A DNA stretch of 64,000 nt from Hemerocallis citrina (taxonomy: Eukaryota; Streptophyta; Magnoliopsida; Asparagales; Asphodelaceae). Both the position numbers and the translations under genes were made by a program. How positions within the stretch are numbered: position 1 is the first letter of the stretch; every line of letters begins with the position of its first letter. This document shows, in pieces, positions 43,215-53,539 of this stretch. The notes below the pieces were generated by a model. That model searched no databases, had not been told where the DNA came from, and saw nothing but the letters and a program-made list of their open reading frames with translations. The stretch is from NCBI GenBank assembly GCA_017893485.1, contig CM030360.1, positions 145,080,516 to 145,144,515 on the forward strand. Reading direction: 5' to 3'.

Positions 43215-44884
43215 CTGCCACGAAAAAGAAAACAGCACACACGATGAGATATTGAGTGATACTTAACATTAACCTAACCGAAGATAATATATTACTCCGT
43301 TTTAGTACAGAATATAAAGTAGAAGATAGATAACTACCAAAGGAAGCTAACAAGATACAAGACTACAGGATTTCAAGCAGCAATCTAGCAGTTTATGTAA
43401 TTGCACTGGCATGACATCTACTCCATCGTTCTTTTAGACCTAAAAGGTATGGGGCACTAATCTTAGCAGTTGAACTTTAATTATTATGAGCATGATAATA
43501 ACATGGGGTTAGTATGAAATGATTCCTTCAGCATGGTCTCTTGTAAAGATAATAACATATAGATGTCTTAAAGATAACATGCAAGTCTGGTACATGAATT
43601 ATAATACAGGTTATGGAGATTGTCATCATCAACCAAGCACAATCTAATCATGACTTCCTAGAACCACTCAAAAAGTTTGAGATGTTTATTGGAGATTAGT
43701 AGCATGTTAAACTTATTTCCTCCAAAAAAGTCATATGCAAAACAAATTGACAAGGTGTGTTTGCCTTTTTTGCTGGATTTCGATTTCCTTGGTGCAAGAC
43801 TCACTGATAAATAACAAATATCTACTTCTTACAACAGGATAGATCCCTAATCACATCAATACAATGAACCTGTTCTTTCTCTCACCAACTAATCTCACTA
43901 GCCCTCCTACAAGAACCATTTTCTGAATGAACAAAAACCATTCAAAGAGTACTGCTCTTCTCCTAGCTAGTCATCTTAGCAATCAAATAGCTTCTCTATT
44001 CGATTCTAAGTCCTAGCTCGAATTTTTTGCCGTGATAGGCCACTTTTTGAAAATATTTGCGATTATGGGCCAGTTTCGAAACTATTAGCACTCGTGGGCT
44101 AACTTGTGCCACGTCAGCAGCGGCCGCTATTCCCAATAGCGGCCTCTTCATTTTCGAGATCGCTAATGGGAATAGCGGCCTATGTTTAAATGTTTTTAAA
44201 TTTTTTGTTTGCCGTCGCTATTCCCACTAGCGACCTTAGTTATATGAGGTCGCTAATGGGATTAGCGACCTTGAATGAATGTATTGAGACTGAGCGATTC
44301 CTAAAGAGCTTTTCCCAAAAATTTAAAACTGAGGTCGCTATTCCCAATAGCAACCTACAGTAGGAAACACAATCTCTTTGTTCTTTATAAAATTTGCAAA
44401 ATAGTCATACAACTAAGGTCTCTATTCGGAATAGCAACCTTAGTACAATAAAAGCCTCTATTCCGAATAGCGACCTTAGTTTTAAAAATAAATTGATTGT
44501 CATTTTTCAGAAAGCAAAAGCTCTCTAGATTTTGCTAAGTGTTCGAATACAGCTCATTAAAGGTCGCTAATCCCATTAGCGACCTCGTATAACTAAGGTC
44601 GCTAGTGGGAATAGCGACGGCGAACAAAAAATTCAAAATAATTAAAATATAGGTCGTTATTCCTATTAACGACCTCGAAAATGAAGAGGCCGCTATTGGG
44701 AATAGCGGTTGTTGCTGACATGGCACAAAGTAGTCCAAAAACACTAATAGTTGGAAAACTGGCCAAAAAACGCAAATATTTTCAAAAAGTGGCCTATGCA
44801 GGCAAAAAACTCTCCTAACTCACCAACAAATACTTACAAATTTAATGCAAACACTCTACCAACAAACAAACATTCAATCTATAC
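43215..44884 (-). other. Lipase intron 1, carrying a foldback element
   Basis: 1,670 bp from donor GTATAG (at 44884) to acceptor CAG (43215-43217). 44020-44812 is the foldback transposon. The rest (43215-44010) is AT-rich without recognised features. Confidence 0.7.
44020..44812. mobile_element. Mutator-like foldback MITE built of short palindromes
   Basis: This 793-bp element has arms of about 240 bp that are inverted repeats (ends GARTTTTTTGCC, then ATAGGCCACTTTTTGAAAA on both arms). It is flanked by TCCTAGCTC (44011-44019) and TCCTAACTC (44813-44821), a 9-bp duplication with one change. Long TIRs with 9-bp duplications are the mark of Mutator-like elements. Inside, about eleven copies of a palindrome (half-sites AGGTCGCTA and TAGCGACCT around a 5-bp centre such as TTCCC or ATGGG) are spread over both arms and the middle. 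No coding region. Confidence 0.8.
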
Positions 44885-45074
44885 TTGTCTCTTAAGTAGA
44901 AAATTAATCCCAAAAGCCAAATCCCCAACCGATCACTTCCCCAAAGTCTCCGAACAAGTAAACCTCAACGTCTCCCCGACAAAGTCGAAATCGTCCCCAC
45001 CCATGTGGCCGGAGCTTGTGTCGGCCTTCCAGAAGAAACCAAAGGCTTCTCCTCACTCCCTTCCTCCAATCCCT
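44885..45074 (-). pseudogene. Lipase exon 1, 3' part
   Basis: The minus frame reads EEKPLVSSGRPTQAPATW and GTISTLS, then two extra bases move the frame to TLRFTCSETLGK, a TGA in place of a likely Trp, and SVGDLAFGINFLLKRQ before donor GTATAG. The residues match the N-terminal region of the plant lipase family. It is separated from the 5' part by the gypsy element. Confidence 0.8.
45070..45074. repeat. Target site duplication (TCCCT), left
   Basis: Identical to 50866-50870; flanks the gypsy element at 45075-50865. Confidence 0.95.
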
Positions 45075-45578
45075 TGCTCCAGCTCAACCTCTAACAGCGT
45101 GTGCGTACGTCGTGGGTCGTCTTCTCACCAGCGACCTGCAAACCCTAGGTTGAGCTTGAGATGGAAGAAGGAAGAGATTGACGAACAGAAGACCGAGTGT
45201 CTAAAATTCTTTTCATACTGCAAATGGGTTTCCCCCTTTGGTTTTATACAATCACAAGACACGTGCATAGCACGGAAAATGTTAAGCATCTTACTCCGCC
45301 TAACAGAATCGATTGGAGGTGGGCCCCATCTGAACCGTTACCCACCAACCAACCGCTTACAGCTGTCCTACGTGCAATACGCACTAGTTATTTACAAGGG
45401 GTTTTCTGCAAGTTTACTCAGCATTTTACAATCTAATCCCACACAACATACAAATTACACTTTATCTGATATCTCTGATACTCAACCATTCTCTTCAGCT
45501 TCAGCAATCAACCTGTGCTTGATTTCTTCCTCTGTTGAGTTCCGCAGTCCCCTGAGCCATGTTCAAGTACTTGGATCA
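45075..45578 (-). repeat. Gypsy 3' LTR (504 bp)
   Basis: Plus-read ends TGCTCCAGCTC...TACTTGGATCA. It has about a dozen substitutions relative to the 5' LTR. Both LTRs carry the same plus-strand open frame, an effect of duplication. Confidence 0.95.
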
Positions 45579-45603
45579 ATCCTTCCCCCATTTGAAAGAG
45601 GTT

Positions 45604-46059
45604 CTAAGGAGTCTCGAAATGCAGGAAACCTCCAGTAAACATCCCAGTAACTTTCTCAAGTTCCTTCAGTCTCCAAACCCCCTTCCCATGAATGAGAACT
45701 TCAGAAATTGCAATTCCCCTTCGTGGTACCATTCTTCTATCTAGTACCTTAATAGGCTTAGGAACCGCATCAACATAATATGCAGGAATAGAGGTAGTGT
45801 GCGCAATGGAAGTACCAATATGCCTTTTCAATTAGGATACATTAAACACATCGTGAATCCTAGCTTCAGCAGGTAACAGCATGTAAGCCACTGCTCCGAT
45901 CCTCTCCATCACTTTGTAAGGGCCATAATAAAGTGATGATAACTTGTGTACCCTATGCCCTCCAACAGAAACCTGCCTATATGGTTGGAGTTTTAAAAAT
46001 ACCCAATCACCCACTGCATACTCCCTATCAGTACGATGTGTATCAGCTTTCACCTTCAT
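45604..46059 (-). pseudogene. Integrase C terminus and chromodomain-like tail
   Basis: VGDWVFLKLQPYRQ and HKLSSLYYGPYKVMERIGAV form the usual integrase GPY region. After VFNVS a stop and a frame change lead to VPKPIKVLDRRMVPRRG and SEVLIHGKG, then WRLKELEKVTGMF, which resembles a chromodomain from which the middle (around the W-x-x-L/ATWE part) is missing or lost. Confidence 0.65.
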
Positions 46060-46930
46060 CCTTGTGCTTTGAGCAAATTGTCTTTCAACAATTGCAGAGC
46101 TACATCCCTATTGATTAGTGCCTCTTCGACAGCTTGAACTCTAGCAGATTGAGGTATATATGAAAGAACTATAGGAGGGGCTTTACCATACAAAGCTTGA
46201 TATGGACTAATTTTAGTGGAACTTTGGACATGTGTATTATAAGAGAACTCAGCCCATGGCACCCATTTTACCCAGTCATGAAGTTTGTATGCAGCAAAAC
46301 ATCAAAGATAAGTCTCTAGTACTCTATTAAGTACCTCCATTTGCCCATCTGATTGAGGGTGAAATGTCGTACTCAGGCAGAGCTTGGTACCATGCTCCTT
46401 CAAGAGTTCTTTCCAAAAATTACTAGTAAAGATCGTATCTCTATCGCTCACAATACTCTTTGGCAATCCATAGAGCTTGGAAACTTGTGCAAACATCACT
46501 TCGGCCACAGATTTAGCAGTATAAGGATGGCTCAAAGGTAGGAAATGACCAAACTTACTCAACCTGTCTACCACCACTAGGATCACAGTACAACCTTGGC
46601 TCCTTGGCATACCCTCAATGAAATCCATGCTAATGTCCTCCCAAACATTATCAGGTATTGGTAGAGGTTGTAATAGACCAGCTGGACTTGTACTCAAATA
46701 TTTGTTCCTTTGACAAGTATCACAAGACCTGATATAGTCCTTCATCTCCTTCTTCATTCCCTTCCAATATACCACTTTCTTAAGTGAAGGCCAAACTTTA
46801 TCCATGCCAACATGTCCACCCTGGGGAGTTGAATGACAGTCATATAGGAACCATTGTCTCAAAGATGAGTCTGGACTAAGAAGAACTCTCCCTTTATAAA
46901 AATACACTCCATTCACTAATCCATAGTTAG
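46056..46930 (-). pseudogene. Gypsy integrase
   Basis: The first frame (46916-46302) has the zinc part, YDCHSTPQGGHVGMDKVW and CDTCQRNK, then catalytic Asp in MDFIEGMP, Asp in IVSDRDTIFTS, and Glu in FHPQSDGQMEVLNR, so the DDE residues are all present. After ETYL a stop and shift lead to MPWAEFSYNTH and ISPYQALYG (46262-46056), the usual continuation. Confidence 0.88.
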
Positions 46931-46952
46931 TGTCCCCAGCTTCAACCTTCAG

Positions 46953-47560
46953 CTAAATGTCTTGATAAAAAGGGCTTGAAGAAACTTCATGCTGCACTAA
47001 ACTCAACCATTTGGGGTGAACAACTGTATAAGTGAACAAGGTACTCTCCTCATCCCCATACTTCCTGGAAAGGCCATCAGCAACCACATTTGCTCTCCCC
47101 TTTTTATACTCTACTACTAACTGATACCCATGTAACTTAATTAGCCATTCATGCTGAGCTTCAGTGTATAATCTTTGTTCCAATAGATGCTTAAGAGGCT
47201 TGTGATCAGTCTTTATAATGAATTCCCTTCCCAAGAGATATTGTCTCCATTTTTGAACTGCCAACAGAATTGATAACATCTCCTTCTCATAGGTGGACAA
47301 GAGTCTTCTCTTACCCTTTAGCTGTTGACTTAGGAAGGCAATAGGATGATTCTCTTGCATTAGAACAGCTCCTATCCCTGTACCATAAGCATCACACTCA
47401 AGAACAAATGGTAGGGAGAAATTTGGCAGTTGTAGCACTGGTGGAGTAGTCAAAACCTTCTTCACTTCTTCAAAGGCCTTTGGGATTCTTCTGACCACTA
47501 AAAAGCTCCCTTTTTGGTAAGTTTCACTAAGGGCCAGGTGAGAGAGCTATAATGAGCTAT
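46953..47560 (-). pseudogene. Gypsy RNase H region
   Basis: LTGYYRKFIAHYS (about 47545) continues from RT in one frame to a stop. The frame 47498-46953 reads FVLECDAYGTGIGAVLMQ, YEKEMLSILLAVQKWR, IIKTDHKPLKHL and NVVADGLSR, giving the Asp, Glu, Asp, Asp residues of RNase H. It is functional in residues but interrupted in frame. Confidence 0.85.
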
Positions 47561-47567
47561 GAATTTC

Positions 47568-48736
47568 CTATAGTATCCAGTCAACCCAAGGAACCCTCTC
47601 AAAACTGAGGTTTTTTGGTCTAGGCCAATCTTGAATGGCTGCAACTTTACCTGGATCTACTGCCACTCCCTTTGAAGACACTACATGCCCCATATACTCA
47701 GCTTGTTCAACTCCAAAGTGACATTTACTAGCCTTAGCATACAACTGGTTGCATTGCAGAATTTTGAGTACACTTTCTAAATGTTGACAATGAGTGCTCA
47801 AGTCTGGACTATAGATCAGTATATCATCAAAAAAACCAACACAAACTGCCGCAAATATGGTCTAAAAAGATCATTCATTAGTGAGTGAAAGGTTGCAGGA
47901 GCATTTGATAACCCAAAAGGCATCACCAGGAATTCATAATGGCCTTCATGTGTTCGAAAAGCAGTTTTGTGGATGTCTTCTTCTTTCATTCTAATTTGGT
48001 GATATCCACTCCTCAAATCCAGCTTACTAAATATAGTTGAACATTGCAATTCATCCAAAAGTTCATCTATAATTGGAATAGGGTATTTGTCTTTCACACT
48101 GATGTCATTTAAATCCCTATAATCAACACACATTCTCCAACTTCCATCAGCTTTTTTAACCATGACCACTGGAGAGGAGTAAGAACTGTGGCTAGGTTTG
48201 ATGATTCCACTGTGCAGCATTTCCTCAACAAGTCTTTTGATCTCACTTTTCTGATGCCAGGGGTGTCTATAGGGTCTTTGACTGATGGGTTTGGTTCCAG
48301 GAATGAGGGGTATACTATGGTCACAAGATCTAGGAGGTGGCAAGGTCAGATCCTCTTTGAAGATTACACTAAACTTTTGCAATATCTGTGGGATATCTGG
48401 TTGTGCTATTAATGGAGTAGACTTGACACATTCTACAGCTGAAGCACTCAGTGCAGTACTTGACAATTGAAGAAGCCAACCTCCTTGCATAACATGAAGG
48501 CTTTTGTGTATGGATTTAGCAGTAGTCACCTCTATCTCTCTTGGTAGTATGCCTAACAATTGTTTTGGCTTGCCATCTAGCTGAAATCTCATCCGCTTTT
48601 CCTTCATGTTCCAGACTACATCTCCCAAAGTTTCCATCCACTGAGCACCTAAAACCAACTGACTTGTATCCATAGCTAAAACATAAAAATTAGCTTCAAC
48701 AGGCACCCCTTGACATATGAATTTTATCCCCTTCAC
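47568..48736 (-). pseudogene. Gypsy reverse transcriptase, frameshift at the active site
   Basis: From [19 protein letters not shown] through the PR-RT linker to [34 protein letters not shown] and [20 protein letters not shown]. The frame then runs out at FVLVF: the A/T homopolymer at 47829-47835 lacks one base, so the Asp-Asp of the RT active site falls in the next frame, which carries on with HLESVLKILQ and SKCHFGVEQAEYMGH (47801-47568). Another shift follows near 47590. Confidence 0.88.
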
Positions 48737-49151
48737 ATAAACCTCTGCTATACAACATTTTACGCCCTGGTACTGTCACCTCCAGCTGCATATCATGATT
48801 AATACGAAGATTGATTTTTTTCACCAACTTCTCCTCAATGAAGTTATGTGTAGCCCCTGAATCTATTAAAGCACACACTGGAGTGGATTTAATTGTGCCA
48901 CATACCCTAAAGGTTCTAGGACCAATACTCCCAGCAAGGGTATTCAAGGATATTGCAGCCAACTCAGGATTTGGGGATCTTTCATGACAAAGCTCATTCA
49001 TCCTCTCACAATCTTGCTCTTCTTCCACTTTAGATTCATAATCCAATAACTCATCATCAAAAGCCCTAAGCATTTGCATGAAAGTACTTCCTTCATAGGC
49101 CCCCATCATGTGCATGAAAGTCTTCCCCGCACATTTGTGTCTTCCCCGCAC
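48696..49151 (-). pseudogene. Gypsy protease region
   Basis: SLNTLAGSIGPRTFRVCG then VCALIDSGATHNFIEEKL, the DSG aspartic protease motif with the usual flanking ATHNFI. It starts after a 19-bp direct duplication (49121-49139 and 49140-49158) that shifts the frame relative to the knuckle, and ends at a frame break near 48720 leading into RT. Confidence 0.85.
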
Positions 49152-49159
49152 ATTTGTGC

Positions 49160-50361
49160 CCCCTCACAAACTTCTCATCACAGTGGAAGCAAAGGCCTTT
49201 CTCCCTTCTCTCCTTCATGTATTGCAACACTTAGGAATCCTTAGTTTTAGTTTGGACAACTGAGGAGTGAGCCATTGGCAATGTGGTTGGAGTGTGAGGT
49301 TTGTATGACAGAAGATTACTTGCAGTTACATTAGCTTTATGGTGATGGAAAGGTGCAACAGCACTTGGAGTGCTTCTCATGAACCCAGAGTTTTTCCAAG
49401 ACTTCCTGTGATCTTCCAAAATTAATTCCCTAGCTACTGCCTCTCGATAAGCCTCAAGGACATTCTGGGGGTGCTTTAGCTTGACTTCCTTCCTCAACTC
49501 TGCCTTAAGACAAGAGATGTAACAACTGACTAAGGAGGACATGCCAACATTCTTCTCTAAGTGACTATACTTGAGGAATTCTCTATGATACTCTAAAATA
49601 GTACCACTCTACTGTAACTTATACAAAGTCGCCTCAAGATCATCCAATTCAGAAGGCCCAAACTGCAACAGCAACTCCTTCTTTGCCATTTCCCAATCAA
49701 TAACTCCATTCTCCTGCTGCTCATACCACCTCCACCATAACAATGCCTCTCTCTTCAAATAGTAAACACTAAAAGGCAATTTCTCAGAATAACTCACCCT
49801 CTGAGTGTGGAAATGGTGTTCCATGTGATATACCCAATTTGTGACATCTTCCGATCCATCAAAACTAGGTAAATCTATTTTTGGATGTTTGGGGAAAAAA
49901 GTACTAGCTATACCTTGAGTTTGTCGATTGTTCCTTGGTTCCTGCCTTTCCCTGAAGTCTCCTCGGTAGTCCCCATACCGCTCCCGAGCCCTTCCTTCCC
50001 TTTGTCGACTAACATGCCGATCTCGAACACCTGGCGACCTGCGAATGCTTATACTTCCTTCAGATTCATTCTCACTACCTTCTGGATGCCATTCTGGAGG
50101 GATTCGATGAGAGGGATGACGACGTGTGGAGTCTTCCAACAACTTCTCTATGGCCCTCTCTATTCGGTCGATCCTAGCTTCAAGGCTGGATTGCTTGTGA
50201 GCAGCATCGCCGTCACCAGCGGCCGCTCGCGCAATCTGATCCCGTTGTCTAGAACCAGATTGAAATCCTGTTCCAGATCCTATATGATTCTCAGCCCTCA
50301 GAATCGCTTCTAGATCCTCTTCTTGATCGAGCGCCGTATCTAGATCTGGCTCTGATACCAT
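49160..50361 (-). pseudogene. Gypsy gag with in-frame stops
   Basis: The start ATG (50361) overlaps the primer site, giving MVSEPDLDTALDQEE. Gag-domain motifs are KIDLPSFDGSEDVTNWVYHM, KLPFSVYYLKREALLWW and WEMAKKELLLQFGPSE (PF03732). TAG after LYKLQ (49609) is followed in frame by LEYHREFLKYS and LVSCYISCLKAELRKEV. After a second stop (49231) comes ERREKGLCFHCDEKFVRG then HKC (49160-49200), a knuckle of the type CFxCDEKxxxGHxC found in several plant gypsy groups. Confidence 0.85.
50349..50360 (-). promoter_or_regulatory. Gypsy primer binding site
   Basis: The complement is TGGTATCAGAGC, one base from the LTR end. The gag ATG begins one base before it, so translation starts inside the primer site. 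Confidence 0.9.
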
Positions 50362-50865
50362 TGCTCTAGCTCGACCTCTGACAGCGTGTGCGTACGCCGT
50401 GGGACGTCTTCTCACCATTGACCTGCAAACCCTAGGTTGAGCTTGAGATGGAAGAAGGAAGAGATTGACGAACAGAAGACTGAGTGTCTAAAATTCTATT
50501 CATACTGCAAACGGGTTTCCCCCTTTGGTTTTATACAATCACAAGACACGTGCATAGCACGAAAAATGGAAAGCATCTTACTCCGCCTAACAGAATCGGT
50601 TGGCGGTGGGCCCCATCTGAACCGTTACCCACCAACCAACCGCTTACAGCTGTCCTACGTGCAATACGCACTAGTTATTTACAAGGGTTTTTCTGCAAGT
50701 TTACTCAGCATTTTACAATCTAATCCCACACAACATACAAATTACACTTTATCTGATATCTCTGATACTCAACCATTCTCTTCAGCTTCAGCAATCAACC
50801 TGTGCTTGATTTCTTCCTCTGTTGAGTTCCGCAGTCCCCTGAGCCAAGTTCAAGTACTTGGATCA
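50362..50865 (-). repeat. Gypsy 5' LTR (504 bp)
   Basis: Plus-read TGCTCTAGCTC...TACTTGGATCA. Same length as the 3' LTR. Confidence 0.95.
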
Positions 50866-50971
50866 TCCCTCTTCCTCCGCCTTCAATTTCCGGTTCAGCG
50901 TATTAGTAGAGCAGCGCCGCCGCTCCCGCAGCAGTCGCCACCGTCGCCGTCGCCGTCGCCATTGAATCCAT
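50866..50971 (-). pseudogene. Lipase exon 1, 5' part with start codon
   Basis: ATG 50971 starts MDSMATATATVATAAGAAAL, an Ala/Thr-rich N terminus with a short hydrophobic stretch. After LLY the frame meets TAA; one extra base near 50905 explains it, since the next frame reads TLNRKLKAEEE, as expected for this family. An alternative ATG is at 50962. The gypsy element follows at 50865 with TCCCT duplicated. Confidence 0.8.
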
Positions 50972-51230
50972 AAAACCTAAAAGGCAGCAATTTTTCTTTC
51001 TATTTATAGCAAATTAGCAATTCACGGAAGTAAGGAAACTAAACCCTGATTCACCAAAATTCATTCAAAAACAAAAATCCAAGAAAATTATTACTGAAAT
51101 TAAGAAGAAAAGAACAATGATGATCAAAACCCGAGAATCTTGAATTACCTGAAGCTTTGAGATCCGAGTTGGAACTGAAGAAGAAGAAGAAGAGGATTTT
51201 GTGTTTTTTTTTTATATAGGTGAACATAGG
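50972..51230 (-). promoter_or_regulatory. Lipase promoter, 5' leader and leader intron
   Basis: Minus strand: TATA box CTATATAAA (complement of 51211-51219), then a CT-repeat leader. A probable leader intron has donor CAGGTAATTC at 51148 and acceptor CTTTTAG at 50977, giving an intron of about 172 bp that ends five bases before the ATG. Motif order supports a real gene start; the transcription start itself is not determined. Confidence 0.55.
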
Positions 51231-51754
51231 TTTTTTCTTTTCAAAAAAAGATTTTTATTCCGGATCTTTGTCACAGGTCCACTTGAGACCCTTTCTGTCG
51301 GTGGTGGAGGAGGCGGTGGCTCACGACGGGATCGAGTATCCACACTGATTCCTGAATAATAAACAGTGCAAGAGGGGAATGGGGGTTGAAGAGAGGAAGA
51401 AGAAGAGAAGAAGAGGAGACCAGGATAAGAAAAGAGAATTCTTAATTCATTTTCATAAATCTTCTCATTTCTCTTTACAACGATTATATACAGAGGAGCA
51501 GCTACAGTAGATCTGGGATTAGTGTGTTGCCACGTAGCACGTGCAACGTGTGGAAAAAAAACGACAAAATACAAAAGAAACCCAACCGCTAACCGCTAAC
51601 CGCTAACACTATAGCACGGGATCTACAAGCTCCACTCAGAATTTTTTTTCCAAAATGACCCACTTTTTGAAAGTTTTTCTCACGCTGACCTACTTTATTT
51701 TAAAATTCTCAAACTGACCTACTCACGATCTCAAAAAGCGAGTTCGGTAAAAAT
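51231..51754 (-). other. Upstream region of the lipase gene
   Basis: No gene. Contains three direct 7-bp repeats AACCGCT (51584-51604), a CACGTAGCACGTGC segment (51531-51545) and two GACC(C/T)ACTTT-type repeats (51655-51720). It ends at the LTR of the second LARD at 51755. Confidence 0.5.
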
Positions 51755-52374
51755 TGTAACACCCCGAATTCCAAGTAAGTCTGAATTCGAAATTCCACAA
51801 GATCTTTATACTTCACTTCGTACAAATTTATAAGGAATTTAAAACTTTTATTTACAACAGAGTCTTTTACATCAACACGCAGCGGAATAAATAAAATACA
51901 ACAATGATAAATGTATAATTGTAACAACTTTAGCATTTAAGTAATCATCAGCAACAAATTCATCTTTATATCTTCTTGTAAACTTCAAGTCCTGCATATG
52001 AAACTGTGGGCACGTCAGTTACTTACAACTGACGAAATATTATACACGGTCATTCTCGCTATGCCGAAAGTATAACGATTCTTAAATACTTTAACAAACC
52101 ACAAACTTGATCACAACTCAAAGCTAAAGAGAGACTATCCTATTGATGTCGTGGGTGTTGTGCACTTGATCCTTAATGCAGTTATTAATATTAAATGACA
52201 CTAATGCGCATTTGTTCGGATTCTATGTATCCCATTCTATATAGGTCCGAGAGCAAGCCCTTAATCGTTCTTCATCTTGTAGGGTTGTATCCCTCTCTAT
52301 GAGTTAAACTACTACGGTAAGTATCCTAGATGTTCTATGAGTTACGAGCTCATGTCCAGACAGCCTGGAGGGGA

Positions 52375-52545
52375 ATCTCACATCATGACATGATGCATCA
52401 TGTAAATAGCCTATGGACAATTCGCCTCCGTCATTGGGACAATGGCACCACGTAGTCACCAAATACCCCACAAGCATCGTCACGATCCCAATAACTCCGG
52501 AGATAGATTCACGTCATGACATGACGCATCATGTAAACAGCCTGT
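52375..52545. repeat. Direct repeat of a palindromic motif in the LTR
   Basis: ATGACATGATGCATCATGTA (52385-52404) recurs as ATGACATGACGCATCATGTA (52516-52535), about 131 bp apart. Each contains a self-complementary ATGATGCATCAT core. Confidence 0.7.
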
Positions 52546-53453
52546 GAAAATTCTCACACCGTGAATCCGAGACCCTCATACTTGTGTTTTTCTCTTACTT
52601 TCATCACATCTCCACTATAATGTAGTCCTTACATTTTTAATTTGTTTTAGAAGAAAAAAATCATCACAATCTAGAGCTAGCTTACCCTACCAGACTTGAA
52701 CCAAACAAAAGAGACAGTCAGCCCAACTGGCTACTTCTCAAGAGATACTCAACCCACACTAGTTAGCTCTCAAATTTATTAATAAATACTGCCGGTCACT
52801 AAGGTCTCGCCTAGCCTCTAGATTCCAACAACTATCTCTTCGTAGAGATCAACAATAAGTCATATTCAATCTCAAAATAATTATTCAGTTTCTGTATTCA
52901 CAATCTCTTTCTCAAATAGAAATATTTCTTTAAAAACTCACAACATGAAATGATTCAATTCAACCTCTTTTATCAATTTAATCCCTTTTAACGTTGTGTA
53001 CAATTCCAAATAATCTTAATCAAGTATTAATAATCATAAAATCTCATTAAGAAGACTCTAAGTGCATTCCACACTTTCATTTCTCTTAAATTAAACAAGA
53101 GTCACAATTTTTAATATAAAAATCACTTCTAATTCTTTTAATTGAAAAATTCGAGTTCTTCAATGCAAAATCCCCTTTTAATTCTCAAAAATATATCCAA
53201 ATAGTGTAGAAATAATTTCCATAAAGTCTAAACAATTTTAGAAAAATATTAGTATTTTTTTCCCAATTTTTATTTCACTTAAAAACTTCAAATACCAAAA
53301 AAAATCAAAAAAAAAAGAAGAAAGAAAACAAGTGGCCAAGGTCGGATTCAAACCCAAGACCATAGCCCAAAGCCGCAAATGAACATTAACCAACCCAACC
53401 TGCACCCGAAGACCATAAGGTCTTAAGTGCTTAACTGAAATAAGGTTAGATTG

Positions 53454-53455
<2 letters not shown>

Positions 53456-53538
<83 letters not shown>
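53456..53538. repeat. (TA)n microsatellite
   Basis: About 80 bp of uninterrupted TA. On each side lies a segment with minus-strand B-box-like words (GGTTTGAATCC at about 53343, GGTTCGAGTC at about 53595) and the shared CACCCGAAGACCA (53403, 53645). Confidence 0.9.

Positions 53539-53539
<1 letters not shown>

Larger units (their letters stand above)
45075..50865 (-). mobile_element. Ty3/gypsy chromovirus-like retrotransposon, full-length but degenerate
   Basis: 5,791 bp with 504-bp LTRs (45075-45578 and 50362-50865) and perfect TCCCT duplications. Minus polarity: primer site TGGTATCAGAGC (complement of 50349-50360), gag, protease, RT, RNase H, integrase, a shortened chromodomain-like end, and a purine tract (AAATGGGGGAAGGAT, complement of about 45579-45593). 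All canonical domains are present in gypsy order, but frameshifts and stops break the polyprotein at least five times. Few differences between the LTRs suggest a fairly recent insertion into lipase exon 1. Confidence 0.92.
30894..50971 (-). pseudogene. Class 3 lipase (alpha/beta hydrolase) gene, disrupted
   Basis: The gene can be followed on the minus strand as exon 1 (50971-50866 and 45074-44885), 2 (43214-43013), 3 (42908-42629), 4 (42083-41981), 5 (39935-39817), 6 (39385-39210) and the last visible exon (38875-38756 continuing at 30979-30894). Exon order and splice phases are coherent and the protein matches the plant lipase class 3 family (PF01764), close to those called diacylglycerol lipase-like or calmodulin-binding heat-shock-like. 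The nucleophile motif GHSLGGG is in exon 4 and NGADLVP, with the likely catalytic Asp, in exon 5. Breaks: a gypsy element in exon 1, Sirevirus and copia in the last exon, small indels in exons 1 and 3 and a TGA in exon 1. The 3' end is off the window. The gene is inferred to be inactive. Confidence 0.85.

Noticed and set aside
44127..44710. CRISPR-like array
   Set aside because: The repeated unit is a palindrome at irregular spacing within a symmetric foldback flanked by a 9-bp target duplication in plant DNA; no uniform spacers or cas genes.
44751..45638. 295-codon plus-strand frame, with a 178-codon counterpart at 50437-50973
   Set aside because: The shared part lies in the two gypsy LTRs, and the rest is antisense to lipase exon 1. 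It is a frame open by chance and duplicated with the LTR.
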